A stretch of 53,879 nt of DNA from Rhodospirillaceae bacterium (GTDB lineage: Bacteria; Pseudomonadota; Alphaproteobacteria; Rhodospirillales; Rhodospirillaceae), in the NCBI GenBank assembly GCA_009693785.1, contig SHWP01000020.1, positions 1 to 53,879 on the forward strand, written 5' to 3'. Within the stretch, counting starts at the first letter, position 1; each line of letters begins with the position of its first letter. The notes under the pieces were generated by a model that saw only the letters and a program-made list of their open reading frames with translations, was not told the origin of the DNA and made no database searches. A program made the translations under genes and the position numbers. This document shows, in pieces, positions 28,058-35,812 of the stretch.

Positions 28058-28408
28058 ATGAACCACATCGCCACTGAAACCCCACCTGTCTCCATGACTG
28101 CCTCGGCGGCTGCGCGCGTGCAGAAACTCGCCACTGGCGAAGGCAATCCCAACCTGATGCTGCGCCTGGCCGTGTCGGGGGGTGGCTGCTCGGGCTTTTC
28201 CTATGGCTTTAGCCTGGATGAGGCCGTGACCGGCGATGATAAGGTTTTCGAGTTCCACGGCGCGAAACTGGTGATCGACGATACGTCGTTGGGCCTACTG
28301 AACGGCTCGCAAATCGACTATGTCGAGGACTTGCTCGCGGCCTCGTTTCGCATCACCAACCCCAACGCCAAATCCACCTGCGGGTGCGGCACGTCATTTT
28401 CGTTATAA
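28058..28408 (+). CDS. erpA: A-type iron-sulfur carrier (ErpA/IscA family)
   Basis: A small Fe-S insertion protein (116 aa from 28058) that delivers clusters to target enzymes. The three cluster-binding Cys are in GGGCSGFSYG (about 50-59) and near the C-terminus in STCGCGTSF. An in-frame GTG at 28037 with a GAAGGG-like site 6 bases upstream is an alternative start and would add 7 residues. It is divergent from dgt, the usual arrangement for the ErpA-type member in Alphaproteobacteria, so I use erpA rather than iscA; no isc or suf genes are in the window. Confidence 0.88.
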   Translation: MNHIATETPPVSMTASAAARVQKLATGEGNPNLMLRLAVSGGGCSGFSYGFSLDEAVTGDDKVFEFHGAKLVIDDTSLGLLNGSQIDYVEDLLAASFRITNPNAKSTCGCGTSFSL

Positions 28409-28415
28409 GCGGCCC

Positions 28416-29102
28416 CTACTCCACCCATTCCACGCCCTTGCTTTTGACAAACTCTTTTCCGCCGCGAGTTGAGTAGAGAGTGCCTTTGGTGGCGATCATA
28501 TCCTTGCGGCGTTGCAGCAGTAGTTTGGTTTTTTCTTCACAAGGGATGATTATTTTTTCCGCATCAGCCTTGGGCACGACAATAATGCCGTCAAGGTCGC
28601 CCAGAATGATATCGCCAGGATTGACCAGTACTCCGCCTGCAGCCACAGGCACATTCACCGACCCAGGCTTTTCCCATGTGCCATGGGCGGGGTAGCTGCC
28701 GCGACACCACACGGGGACTTCGCGTGACAAGATAGCGCGCGAATCCATCACCGCGCCGTCAACGATCACAGCTTCCACACCTAAGTGTTTGGCAGACAGC
28801 GTTAAGCCCCCGCCCCACACGGCGGAGTTCAAATGCCCGTTGGCCGCAATCACAATGACATCGCCGGGCTTAACCACGCCGAGCACTGCAATCGACATTA
28901 GATGATCGAAGGTTTCGATTTTTACCGTCACCGCCGGGCCGACAATCGACCAATCGCGCAGTGCAAGGGGCTTAATGGCCGGGTCCATGAGTTGCGAGCG
29001 CGGAAGATTCTCCGTCACCACCTCACGCATCACCTCCTTATAGCGGGCGATGAGACTGGCGGGCGGGCGCTCGATGGTGGCAATTACCTTATGCATGGTC
29101 AT
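28416..29102 (-). CDS. RraA-like aldolase/decarboxylase family protein
   Basis: A protein (228 aa) of the RraA / 4-hydroxy-4-methyl-2-oxoglutarate aldolase fold. Family features are GDVIVIAANGHLNSAVWGG, then LGVEAVIVDGAVMDSRAI (about 109-126), and GDIILGDLDGIIVVPK. In characterised aldolases the segment after VDG carries an Arg-Asp pair for substrate and metal; here the Arg is Met while the Asp is kept, so substrate use may differ. The ATG at 29102 forms an ATGA overlap with the upstream gene; a longer frame from 29219 lies inside that gene. Function is uncertain; the name RraA should not be read as RNase E regulation. Confidence 0.82.
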   Translation of the reverse strand: MTMHKVIATIERPPASLIARYKEVMREVVTENLPRSQLMDPAIKPLALRDWSIVGPAVTVKIETFDHLMSIAVLGVVKPGDVIVIAANGHLNSAVWGGGLTLSAKHLGVEAVIVDGAVMDSRAILSREVPVWCRGSYPAHGTWEKPGSVNVPVAAGGVLVNPGDIILGDLDGIIVVPKADAEKIIIPCEEKTKLLLQRRKDMIATKGTLYSTRGGKEFVKSKGVEWVE

Positions 29103-29878
29103 GAAGCCTTTTGCTTTGGGGCGGGCCGAAGATCCTTGATGCGTGGAGCCGGGCTCTCGCCACGGTTGGGCGCAGGCTGGGCTGGAGGCCAGACGTTGCT
29201 TTTGTCCCAATTTTTGCATAGTTCGCCAATGGCCGAGTAGTTGACATTGTTGTCAATCACGGCATTTCGTTCGCTTAGCACCTGTTCCATCTCATCCATC
29301 AACGGCGTCACCATGAGCTGCAAATTTGCGACGCTGTGGTCAGTGCCTGTTTGAGGGTTGAGCGTGAACTTCGGTTGGAGGGTTTGCATCTGCTGTTCCA
29401 GCACCTGGCGGATCCGGGGCGCATATTGCTTCAAGGCCTCGCGGTTGATGGCCACGTGCTGATTTTCGTGGTCAATGATGGCGTTGTATTCGCAACTGCT
29501 GGGACGGTACTCGCTGGCGATGAACACATCCATGGTGCGATACCCAAAAGTCGCGTTGACCTCGCGTAAATACACGCAATAACCGGCCGGCGCTGGCACG
29601 GCGAATGTCTTGCCGGAAATGTTTAAACCAATTTGGCTTGATGTAATGCCCAATGCGCGTTGGTGCGGCCCTGCAATAGTAGTGCCGCGCGTGCGCATAG
29701 TTTCGCGGATACCCGTAACATTCAGCTCGTTGTTATAGGTTGTGGCGGCATTATCGGTGACAAAATTGAGCTTGATCGGCTTGGCATAACCCGGACAACC
29801 CGGCGCGACGGGTTGAGCCAGCGCAACGCCAGCGAAAACGATCAGCCACAGCCCGCCAATAGTTACGCCCAGGTGCAT
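29099..29878 (-). CDS. Putative exported HExxH-motif protein
   Basis: An exported protein (259 aa) with a clear signal peptide (MHLGVTIGGLWLIVFAGVALAQ). The central segment CEYNAIIDHENQHVAINREAL (about 137-157) has HENQH, a zinc-protease-type HExxH motif, followed by a helix. Four Cys (28, 100, 137 and a later one) could form disulfides. The C-terminus is Pro-rich and disordered. It resembles DUF922-like predicted proteases only loosely; I do not assign a substrate. It overlaps the RraA-like gene by ATGA and follows the coiled-coil gene by 48 bases. Confidence 0.65.
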   Translation of the reverse strand: MHLGVTIGGLWLIVFAGVALAQPVAPGCPGYAKPIKLNFVTDNAATTYNNELNVTGIRETMRTRGTTIAGPHQRALGITSSQIGLNISGKTFAVPAPAGYCVYLREVNATFGYRTMDVFIASEYRPSSCEYNAIIDHENQHVAINREALKQYAPRIRQVLEQQMQTLQPKFTLNPQTGTDHSVANLQLMVTPLMDEMEQVLSERNAVIDNNVNYSAIGELCKNWDKSNVWPPAQPAPNRGESPAPRIKDLRPAPKQKAS

Positions 29879-29926
29879 GGCCCTCGCTGCCGTTTACTCG
29901 AATGCCGCGCCCAAATTGGGCATCGT

Positions 29927-30223
29927 CTATTTCTTAGCTTTCGCCTTGAGGGAGTCGACCGAAAACCCCTGCATCCAGGCTCCGCCAACGACTTTCTCAA
30001 CCATCGAATCGCGCTCGCGGATCAGTTCCTTGGCAAGCTCACCCGTGGGCACAAAGTCATCCAAGGCTTTGCGGCTAATAGCGCCCTTCTCTTGCAGCAT
30101 ATGTTCCAGGATCGTCACGCGATCACGCAATATCCACAACTCCGACATCAGTTCGGTATTCATACGGATGAGATTGTCCATCATCTCATCGCCCGTGTAG
30201 GGCTGTTTAGGCGCGTCGACCAT
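29927..30223 (-). CDS. Small coiled-coil protein, unknown
   Basis: A 98-aa soluble protein with no signal. Residues 13-48 form a leucine/isoleucine heptad stretch (LIRMNTELMSELWILRDRVT...), likely a coiled coil, and the C-terminus is Lys-rich (DSLKAKAKK). I recognise no enzyme motif. Coding is supported by composition, an ATG and its position between genes on the same strand. Upstream (30224-30310) is an 87-base gap with a worn palindromic repeat. Confidence 0.6.
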   Translation of the reverse strand: MVDAPKQPYTGDEMMDNLIRMNTELMSELWILRDRVTILEHMLQEKGAISRKALDDFVPTGELAKELIRERDSMVEKVVGGAWMQGFSVDSLKAKAKK

Positions 30224-30269
30224 TGCGTGCTTTCGTTTTCAGAGAGTTGGGCTTGAGGAATCCAAGGTT

Positions 30270-30295
30270 GTCATCCCTGCTTACGCGGAAATGAC
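30270..30295. repeat. Degenerate REP-like palindrome
   Basis: GTCAT at 30270-30274 and ATGAC at 30291-30295 border an imperfect stem with two mismatches and a TTAC loop. It shares the GTCAT border with the better-preserved elements near 44.8 and 47.6 kb, but ends in ATGAC instead of ATCCAG. It lies between two minus-strand genes. Confidence 0.5.
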
Positions 30296-30310
30296 AATGA
30301 ATCTTCCTTA

Positions 30311-31453
30311 CTATTCCGGTTTCGATCCGCGAACGACGTAGGGATAGCCTTGTGCGCCAAGCGAATAGGCTTCGACATTCACGAATCCCAAATCCTTCAT
30401 TACCTTGGCCCATTCCACTTCGCGCGTGACGGTGAAGAACGGTTCGCCGCGATGCTCTGTATCCCAATCGAGCACAACGGCCTGCAGCGGATGCACGGCT
30501 GCGAAGGGCGGCGGATCGGACATCACCAAATCCCCACCCGGCTTCAGTATGCGCAAGGCCTCTTTCAACGTGTCCATGTTCACGTCGATGGGCATTTCGT
30601 GTTGCAACGCATACATGATGACGCCATCGAAAGAATTCGACGGCTCTTTGGTGTCGCGCGCATCGCGCTGCTTGAATGACACCTTAACGCCCATGCGTTC
30701 GGCAGCCATATGGCCTTGGCAGAGCAAATGCGGCGAGAGATCGCTGCCCACCAACTCGGCTTCGGGGAACACTTGGTGCACAGCCGCCAAAGTGCCGAAG
30801 CCACCACAGCCAGGTTCATAGACCCGGCCATAACTTTTCTTCGGGAACTGCTTGGCGACATCAATGCGTTGCTGGCGCAAGTCATCGCCTGCTTCGACCG
30901 CCGCAAATCCGCCGCGTGCGAAGACGAGCGGCCCCACACCCGAGCCCATGGTGATGCCATAGAGGTCATAGCCATCCCAACCGCCGGGCATCAGGTGCCA
31001 TTCGGTTTCGCTGTGGTATTTGGGAATGGGTACAGTGGGGTCTAAGTCCAGCGATCCGCCCGACTTTGGCACCGGCTGAGCATAGAGCGCTTCAGCCTCT
31101 TTGCGCCGGGCCTCGGTGGCGGGAATGCCCTTGGTGTAAACTTCCTCGGCCACATAGCGCTGCATGAGCCGGTCATAACGATATGTGATCGAACGTTCGG
31201 CCACGGCCTTGGCTTTAGCGATGCGCTCGGACCATGGCTCGTTGCGTTGCGACCAATTCTGGGCCAGCGCCGCACCTTCAGGGTCGGCATTGAAATCCGC
31301 CCGCGCGCGTTGGCGCACGGTGCCACCCACATAACTTTGCAGCGAGCCCAAAAATTCCATGCCCGCCCGACCGCGTTGGGCGAGCGAGACGAATTTGGCC
31401 TGGCCGAAAGGCAGCTTTGAGGGGTCGGGCAACGAGGCGTTGGTCATGGGCAT
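30311..31453 (-). CDS. Class I SAM-dependent methyltransferase, long N-terminal domain
   Basis: A soluble protein of 380 aa. The C-terminal half is a Rossmann methyltransferase: motif I GRVYEPGCGGFGTLAAVH (about 205-222), acidic loop VGSDLSPHLL, and post-motif DGVIMYALQHEMP and ALRILKPGGDLVMSDPPP. The N-terminal 190 residues are helical, with no recognised domain, and hold a Trp/Gly-rich WHLMPGGWDGYDLYG segment near 152-166. The substrate is unknown. It is preceded on the minus strand by the tandem terminators of the TonB receptor gene, so it probably has its own promoter in 31454-31530. Confidence 0.8.
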   Translation of the reverse strand: MPMTNASLPDPSKLPFGQAKFVSLAQRGRAGMEFLGSLQSYVGGTVRQRARADFNADPEGAALAQNWSQRNEPWSERIAKAKAVAERSITYRYDRLMQRYVAEEVYTKGIPATEARRKEAEALYAQPVPKSGGSLDLDPTVPIPKYHSETEWHLMPGGWDGYDLYGITMGSGVGPLVFARGGFAAVEAGDDLRQQRIDVAKQFPKKSYGRVYEPGCGGFGTLAAVHQVFPEAELVGSDLSPHLLCQGHMAAERMGVKVSFKQRDARDTKEPSNSFDGVIMYALQHEMPIDVNMDTLKEALRILKPGGDLVMSDPPPFAAVHPLQAVVLDWDTEHRGEPFFTVTREVEWAKVMKDLGFVNVEAYSLGAQGYPYVVRGSKPE

Positions 31454-31533
31454 CCTCCACGGAAGGCCTAGACTATACCAGGAATTTCTGAAGTCCGGCC
31501 ATGACCTGCATTCAGTCCGCAGGGCGAAAGTGC

Positions 31534-31563
31534 AAAAAAGAGGGCCGATCCTTGCGGACCGGC
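31534..31563 (-). terminator. Second of two tandem near-identical terminators
   Basis: On the minus strand a stem (31542-31563) is followed by TCTTTTTT. The 23-base stem-loop (31541-31563) is an exact repeat of the one at 31575-31597. It serves as a backup terminator for the TonB receptor gene. Confidence 0.85.
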
Positions 31564-31567
31564 GCTC

Positions 31568-31599
31568 AAAAAGTAGGGCCGATCCTTGCGGACCGGCCC
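31568..31599 (-). terminator. First of two tandem terminators downstream of the TonB receptor
   Basis: The minus-strand stem GGGCCGGTCC/GGATCGGCCC (one G-T pair, loop GCAA; 31576-31599) is followed by TACTTTTT. It lies 31 bases after the receptor stop. Confidence 0.87.
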
Positions 31600-31629
31600 C
31601 TGGAGTTCCCCTCCAGTTAAAGTCAGGGA

Positions 31630-34311
31630 TTAGAAGGTGTAATTCATGCGCAGGCCAAAGGTGCGCTTGTCTTGCGGTTGCAAGCCAATGCCCTGAGCCG
31701 AGAAAGTCAGATCGCCTTGGACCGCGAAGTCTGTGAAGGCGTTGGCACCCCCCCAGTTCTTCTCGTTGAACAGATTGCGGATGAACAACTCCATACGGAG
31801 GTTCTTATTCTCGACGCCAATCCGGGTGTGCACCAACCAATAGGCGGAGTTGAAGGAATAGTTAGCGAAGTCCGCAAACGTTTTGCCGTTATAGATGGCG
31901 TCAAAACGTGCGAACCACTCCCAATCACGGGTGAACGTATTGGTGTAGGTACTCGACATGTTACCCTGCCATTTCGGATAACGAATCTGTGTACGCCCAG
32001 AAAAGTTTTGGGATGCAGAAATGACCGTTGGATCAGCACTGCGAACCAACGCCCCGGTCGGTCCCGCACGCAGTGGGTTACGCACTTCCGATGAGAACGC
32101 GCCGGTTAAGATCAGTTTGGTAAAGGTGTTCTTATTCCAGCTGAGGTTACCGGAGAATTCCCAGTTATCACTCGCTTTCAATGCAGCTTCAACTTCAGCG
32201 CCCTTAAACGTGGCATCGCCCTGTGTGCTGAAGCCGAGTGTGTTCGAGAAAGCGTTAGGCAAACGGTCGCGTAAAGCGGGGTTATCAGCATCGCGGAAAT
32301 ATCGCACTGTCAAACCGAACGGCAGGTTCTTCCACTTGTAATGATAACCAGTGAGATTCAGATTGGCTGCGCCATCCAGGAAGTTGCTTTTAATACCAAT
32401 CTCACCAGAATCGAGATACTGGGCCGGAGTAGAAGCAATCAAAGTACCGCCAGGACTTTGCGAGGCGATCTGAGCACACTCAGACGCAGTCGACGGCGTA
32501 CCGGCGCCGACCAAGCCAACTGGAATGAGATAGGGTTGGAGGAACGCATCGGGTGAACAAATTGACACCAAACCATTGATGACACCCGGCAGCGTGCCAC
32601 GCGAAGCCTGAGCGTAGATTGTGAGTTCATCGCTTGGCTTGTAGGTCAGGATGATGCGCGGAGTCTTTTGCTTAAACTTCTCGGTAAAGTTCCGAAAGCC
32701 AGCGCCCGCACTTTGGGTATTGGTGCGCTGATCTTGCATATAACGGAATTCAAGATCGACGGTGAGCTGATCGGTGACGTCGTAGCCGATCGCGCCATAA
32801 CCTGCCCAGACTTTCGCTTGGTCGCCGGAGGTGGCCGGCAAACCGAAGTTTCCAGGTCCAGTGGCGCATGTCGGATCGGCAGCGCAAGTGCTCAGTGCCA
32901 AGCCGCCTGCACCGCTGGTCAAGAAGGTTTGTTTGTAATAGGTCGCTCCACCAAGCCAGCGTAGCCGATCCTCACCAGGTGAGGAGACGCGCAACTCGGC
33001 ACTCTTATCTTTGCCTATTTGCGGGTCGGCCGAATACCAGCTTTCCACATCCGTGTGGTCGAAGTCGTTCGCCCAATTGACGCGCATATCGTTGTAACCT
33101 GCGGTCAAGGTAGCAGTGTACCCATTACCGAATTCATAGTTGGCATTCAACGAGCCACGGAATGTGTTCCGCTTCAGCCCGAGGCCATCGAGTGTCGGCA
33201 GCGAGCCCGGAATGTATTTCCTCTGCAGCAACTGCTTAATCAAGAAGTCGGGACTCGCTTGGGCAACCTGTGGCGTAGCAAGCTCGCCATCGAAGGGCAC
33301 GCGAACGCGCGACAAAATGGCCGGGCGAATACTTGTATTAGCAGAGACTCTGGGCGCGCCTGCTTCACCCAATTGGGGAATGCGACCGCAAACCATGTTT
33401 TTCGGACGCAATGTAACCGAAGTGCCCGCGACTGAGCCGATGGGGAAACCCGTCGAAATAGATGTGTCGGTCTTTCCATCGCAAGAGTCAGCCCCGAACT
33501 GAGTACGACCGCGCAAGAATGCTTCGGCCGGCGGGCCATCATCGTCCGATTGATAGAAGGCACGTATCTTTACGTCCAAGTTATCGGTCGGCTCGGAGTA
33601 AAGGGCCAAAGATGCCGATTTAGATGTCTGCTTGCCAAGTTCGCCGCCATCGGTTGCCGTCCACTGCGATCCTTTGTTGAACAGTCGAACGTTCAGCAAA
33701 TAACCCAGGCGATCTTCGACAAGGGGTCCAGTATGCTGGAAATTCGTTTCATAGGAATCGAAGGTCGCGCCCTGAACATCGAGCTTACCTTCATAGGCAG
33801 TCAGGCTCGGCTTCTTGGTGATGTAATTCACTGCGCCTGCGAACGTATTGCGGCCAAAAAATGCCGATTGTGGCCCCTTGATGATTTCGATGCGTTCCAA
33901 ATCCTGGATCGGTAGCACCTGCGCGCCACCTAACGAATACACACCATCAATGAAAAGTGCGGTGGCCTGCACGTGAGGCAACGCGCTTAAGACGCTGACG
34001 CCACGAATTCTGATGACCGAGTTATAGCGGCCGGGCGTGGCCCCCGACATGTTGGGGTTGAAATTGATGCCTGCTGTTTGCAGCGCGATGTCGCCGAAAT
34101 CGCGAAAACCAGCCTTCTGGATATCCTCTGAGGTGAACGCCGCAATGGCGAGGGGAATTTCATGCAGCGATTCATTACGCTGACGGGCGGTAACAACTAT
34201 TTCCTCGATGCCACCCACCTGTGCCTGCTGATCTTGTGCCCAAGCAGATGTATCGAACGTGGCAATCGCAACAGACGTCAAAAGCACATAACGAACGCTA
34301 CCCAAATGCAT
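31630..34311 (-). CDS. TonB-dependent receptor
   Basis: An outer-membrane, TonB-gated transporter (893 aa). The signal peptide ends in AWAQ. A TonB box-like IEEIVVTARQR (about 34-44) precedes the plug domain, with VRGV-type RIRGVSV and ERIEIIKGPQSAFFGRNTFAGAVNYITKKP in the plug. The beta barrel ends in an aromatic residue (MNYTF), as expected for BAM-dependent insertion. I chose the ATG at 34311 (MHLGSVRY), which has a GGGAGG site; a frame from 34374 would add 21 residues before the signal. The TAR-type box and large barrel are common in Caulobacter- and sphingomonad-like bacteria. The ligand is unknown. Confidence 0.93.
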   Translation of the reverse strand: MHLGSVRYVLLTSVAIATFDTSAWAQDQQAQVGGIEEIVVTARQRNESLHEIPLAIAAFTSEDIQKAGFRDFGDIALQTAGINFNPNMSGATPGRYNSVIRIRGVSVLSALPHVQATALFIDGVYSLGGAQVLPIQDLERIEIIKGPQSAFFGRNTFAGAVNYITKKPSLTAYEGKLDVQGATFDSYETNFQHTGPLVEDRLGYLLNVRLFNKGSQWTATDGGELGKQTSKSASLALYSEPTDNLDVKIRAFYQSDDDGPPAEAFLRGRTQFGADSCDGKTDTSISTGFPIGSVAGTSVTLRPKNMVCGRIPQLGEAGAPRVSANTSIRPAILSRVRVPFDGELATPQVAQASPDFLIKQLLQRKYIPGSLPTLDGLGLKRNTFRGSLNANYEFGNGYTATLTAGYNDMRVNWANDFDHTDVESWYSADPQIGKDKSAELRVSSPGEDRLRWLGGATYYKQTFLTSGAGGLALSTCAADPTCATGPGNFGLPATSGDQAKVWAGYGAIGYDVTDQLTVDLEFRYMQDQRTNTQSAGAGFRNFTEKFKQKTPRIILTYKPSDELTIYAQASRGTLPGVINGLVSICSPDAFLQPYLIPVGLVGAGTPSTASECAQIASQSPGGTLIASTPAQYLDSGEIGIKSNFLDGAANLNLTGYHYKWKNLPFGLTVRYFRDADNPALRDRLPNAFSNTLGFSTQGDATFKGAEVEAALKASDNWEFSGNLSWNKNTFTKLILTGAFSSEVRNPLRAGPTGALVRSADPTVISASQNFSGRTQIRYPKWQGNMSSTYTNTFTRDWEWFARFDAIYNGKTFADFANYSFNSAYWLVHTRIGVENKNLRMELFIRNLFNEKNWGGANAFTDFAVQGDLTFSAQGIGLQPQDKRTFGLRMNYTF

Positions 34312-34595
34312 CGCTACCTCCCCTAGAATCAAAACCTTCCTGGCACGCACCAATGAGGTGCAAGAAACGGGCATTGAATTCCCCTGCCCGGTCAGATCAT
34401 ATCAGAATGCCCTTCAGCGCCAACGGAGTAGAGAAGTTAAAACCATGAAATGGCCGAAAGTGTTGCCTATTGGCAACAGGCAGAGCTTGGGCGAGCGTGA
34501 TTAATGATTGAACGCCCAGGAAGGGCTCGACAAGATGCCAAAATGTTGCCGAGCCCGCCCTAGGCCCATTAGCCCACGAAAAGAACGCTATTAAG
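34312..34595. other. Divergent intergenic region
   Basis: These 284 bases separate the TonB receptor (-) from exonuclease III (+) and should hold both promoters. I see no strong inverted repeat, Fur-like box or sigma-70 consensus I can place with confidence, and no convincing small gene. Confidence 0.4.
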
Positions 34596-35387
34596 ATGAA
34601 CGCCCCGCGCTCCATTCGCATTGCTACGTTCAACGTCAATTCCGTCCGGGCGCGGCTGCCCAATGTTTTGGCCTGGCTCAAGGAATTCTCGCCCGACGTG
34701 GTTTTGCTGCAGGAAATCAAAACCGTTGATGACAGTTTCCCACGCATGGAAATCGAGGATGCGGGCTATAACATCGCGACCTATGGGCAAAAGGCCTACA
34801 ACGGTGTGGCCATTCTCTCAAAATCCCCCATCGAAGACATCGCCCGAGGGTTGCCCGGTGACCCAACCGATGAGCAGGCCCGCTATATGGAAGGCACTGT
34901 GTTCGGCGCGCTGCGCGTTGCGTCAATTTACTTGCCCAATGGCAATCCCATCGGCACCGAAAAATTTTCCTACAAGCTAGCTTGGATGGATCGCTTAAAG
35001 GCTCACATCTCCGCGCGGCTCAAGGATGATGAGATTTCTATTTGGGGTGGCGATTATAACGTGATTCCCACCGACGGCGATGTGTGGGATCCGCGCGCCA
35101 TGAAGGACGACGCCCTAATGCAACCCGAGAGCCGGGCGAAATTTCGTGCAATCCAACACTTGGGGCTAACGGATGCGCTGCGATCATTCCACCCGCAACC
35201 GCATTTGTATTCCTACTGGGATTATCAGGCCGGCGCCTGGCAGAAAGACCACGGCATGCTGATCGATTATTTGTTGTGCTCGCCGCAAGCTGCAGATCGA
35301 TTGAAGGCTGCGGGCGTCGATAAGGCCCCGCGCGGCAAAGAAAAAGCCTCGGACCACACGCCGGTGTGGTGTGAGATTGAGGTTTAG
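34596..35387 (+). CDS. xth: Exodeoxyribonuclease III
   Basis: An EEP-family AP endonuclease / 3'-5' exonuclease (263 aa) in base-excision repair. Motifs seen are IATFNVNSVRARLPNVLAW at the N-terminus, VVLLQEIKT with the metal-binding Glu (about 36-44), YNGVAILSK, GGDYNVIP with the catalytic Asp/Asn (about 151-158), and SDHTPVWCEIEV with the Asp-His pair at the C-terminus. Its 3' end overlaps the convergent DUF3052 gene by 4 bases. In many relatives this gene adjoins erpA; here about 6 kb of accessory genes lie between. Confidence 0.95.
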   Translation: MNAPRSIRIATFNVNSVRARLPNVLAWLKEFSPDVVLLQEIKTVDDSFPRMEIEDAGYNIATYGQKAYNGVAILSKSPIEDIARGLPGDPTDEQARYMEGTVFGALRVASIYLPNGNPIGTEKFSYKLAWMDRLKAHISARLKDDEISIWGGDYNVIPTDGDVWDPRAMKDDALMQPESRAKFRAIQHLGLTDALRSFHPQPHLYSYWDYQAGAWQKDHGMLIDYLLCSPQAADRLKAAGVDKAPRGKEKASDHTPVWCEIEV

Positions 35388-35812
35388 CGCTTCTCTTTCC
35401 TGATCATCAGCTTCAGGCCCGACCATACCTCATCGACGGCACAGACCTTCACGTCGACCAAACCAATCGGCAACGCGTGTTTGCGAATGGTATCTTCGGT
35501 GATGTCGGTGGGCACTTTCGATGCCTTCTTAGGCCAGCTGACCCAAATCATGCCATCGCGCGCGATGACCTTCATGAGCACGGGCAAAGCTGTCTTGAGT
35601 ACACTTTCTTCGACCGTGAAAATGTGAACTGCAGGCACTGGGCCCTTCACGGCCTTGGCGTCTTTCGCCACAACGGGCTTTGCATCGGCGTCTTTCACGA
35701 CACCCGTCATGAATGCGGGTGAGCCGATCAGCGCCACCACAGCACCTGGTTTGAAGCCCAGTTTTTTGGCCAGTGGCGTGCCCGAGTACCCGGACGCTGG
35801 CGGCTTGCTCAT
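35384..35812 (-). CDS. DUF3052 family protein
   Basis: A 142-aa soluble protein of unknown role. It has the family start GYSGTPLAKKLGFKPG (about 8-23) and VHIFTVEESVLKTALP in the middle. I chose the ATG at 35812 because it forms an ATGA overlap with the stop of the MFS gene once that gene's frame is restored. The frame appears continuous with part of the transporter only because of the indels upstream, so a 445-residue fusion is not real. Confidence 0.86.
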   Translation of the reverse strand: MSKPPASGYSGTPLAKKLGFKPGAVVALIGSPAFMTGVVKDADAKPVVAKDAKAVKGPVPAVHIFTVEESVLKTALPVLMKVIARDGMIWVSWPKKASKVPTDITEDTIRKHALPIGLVDVKVCAVDEVWSGLKLMIRKEKR

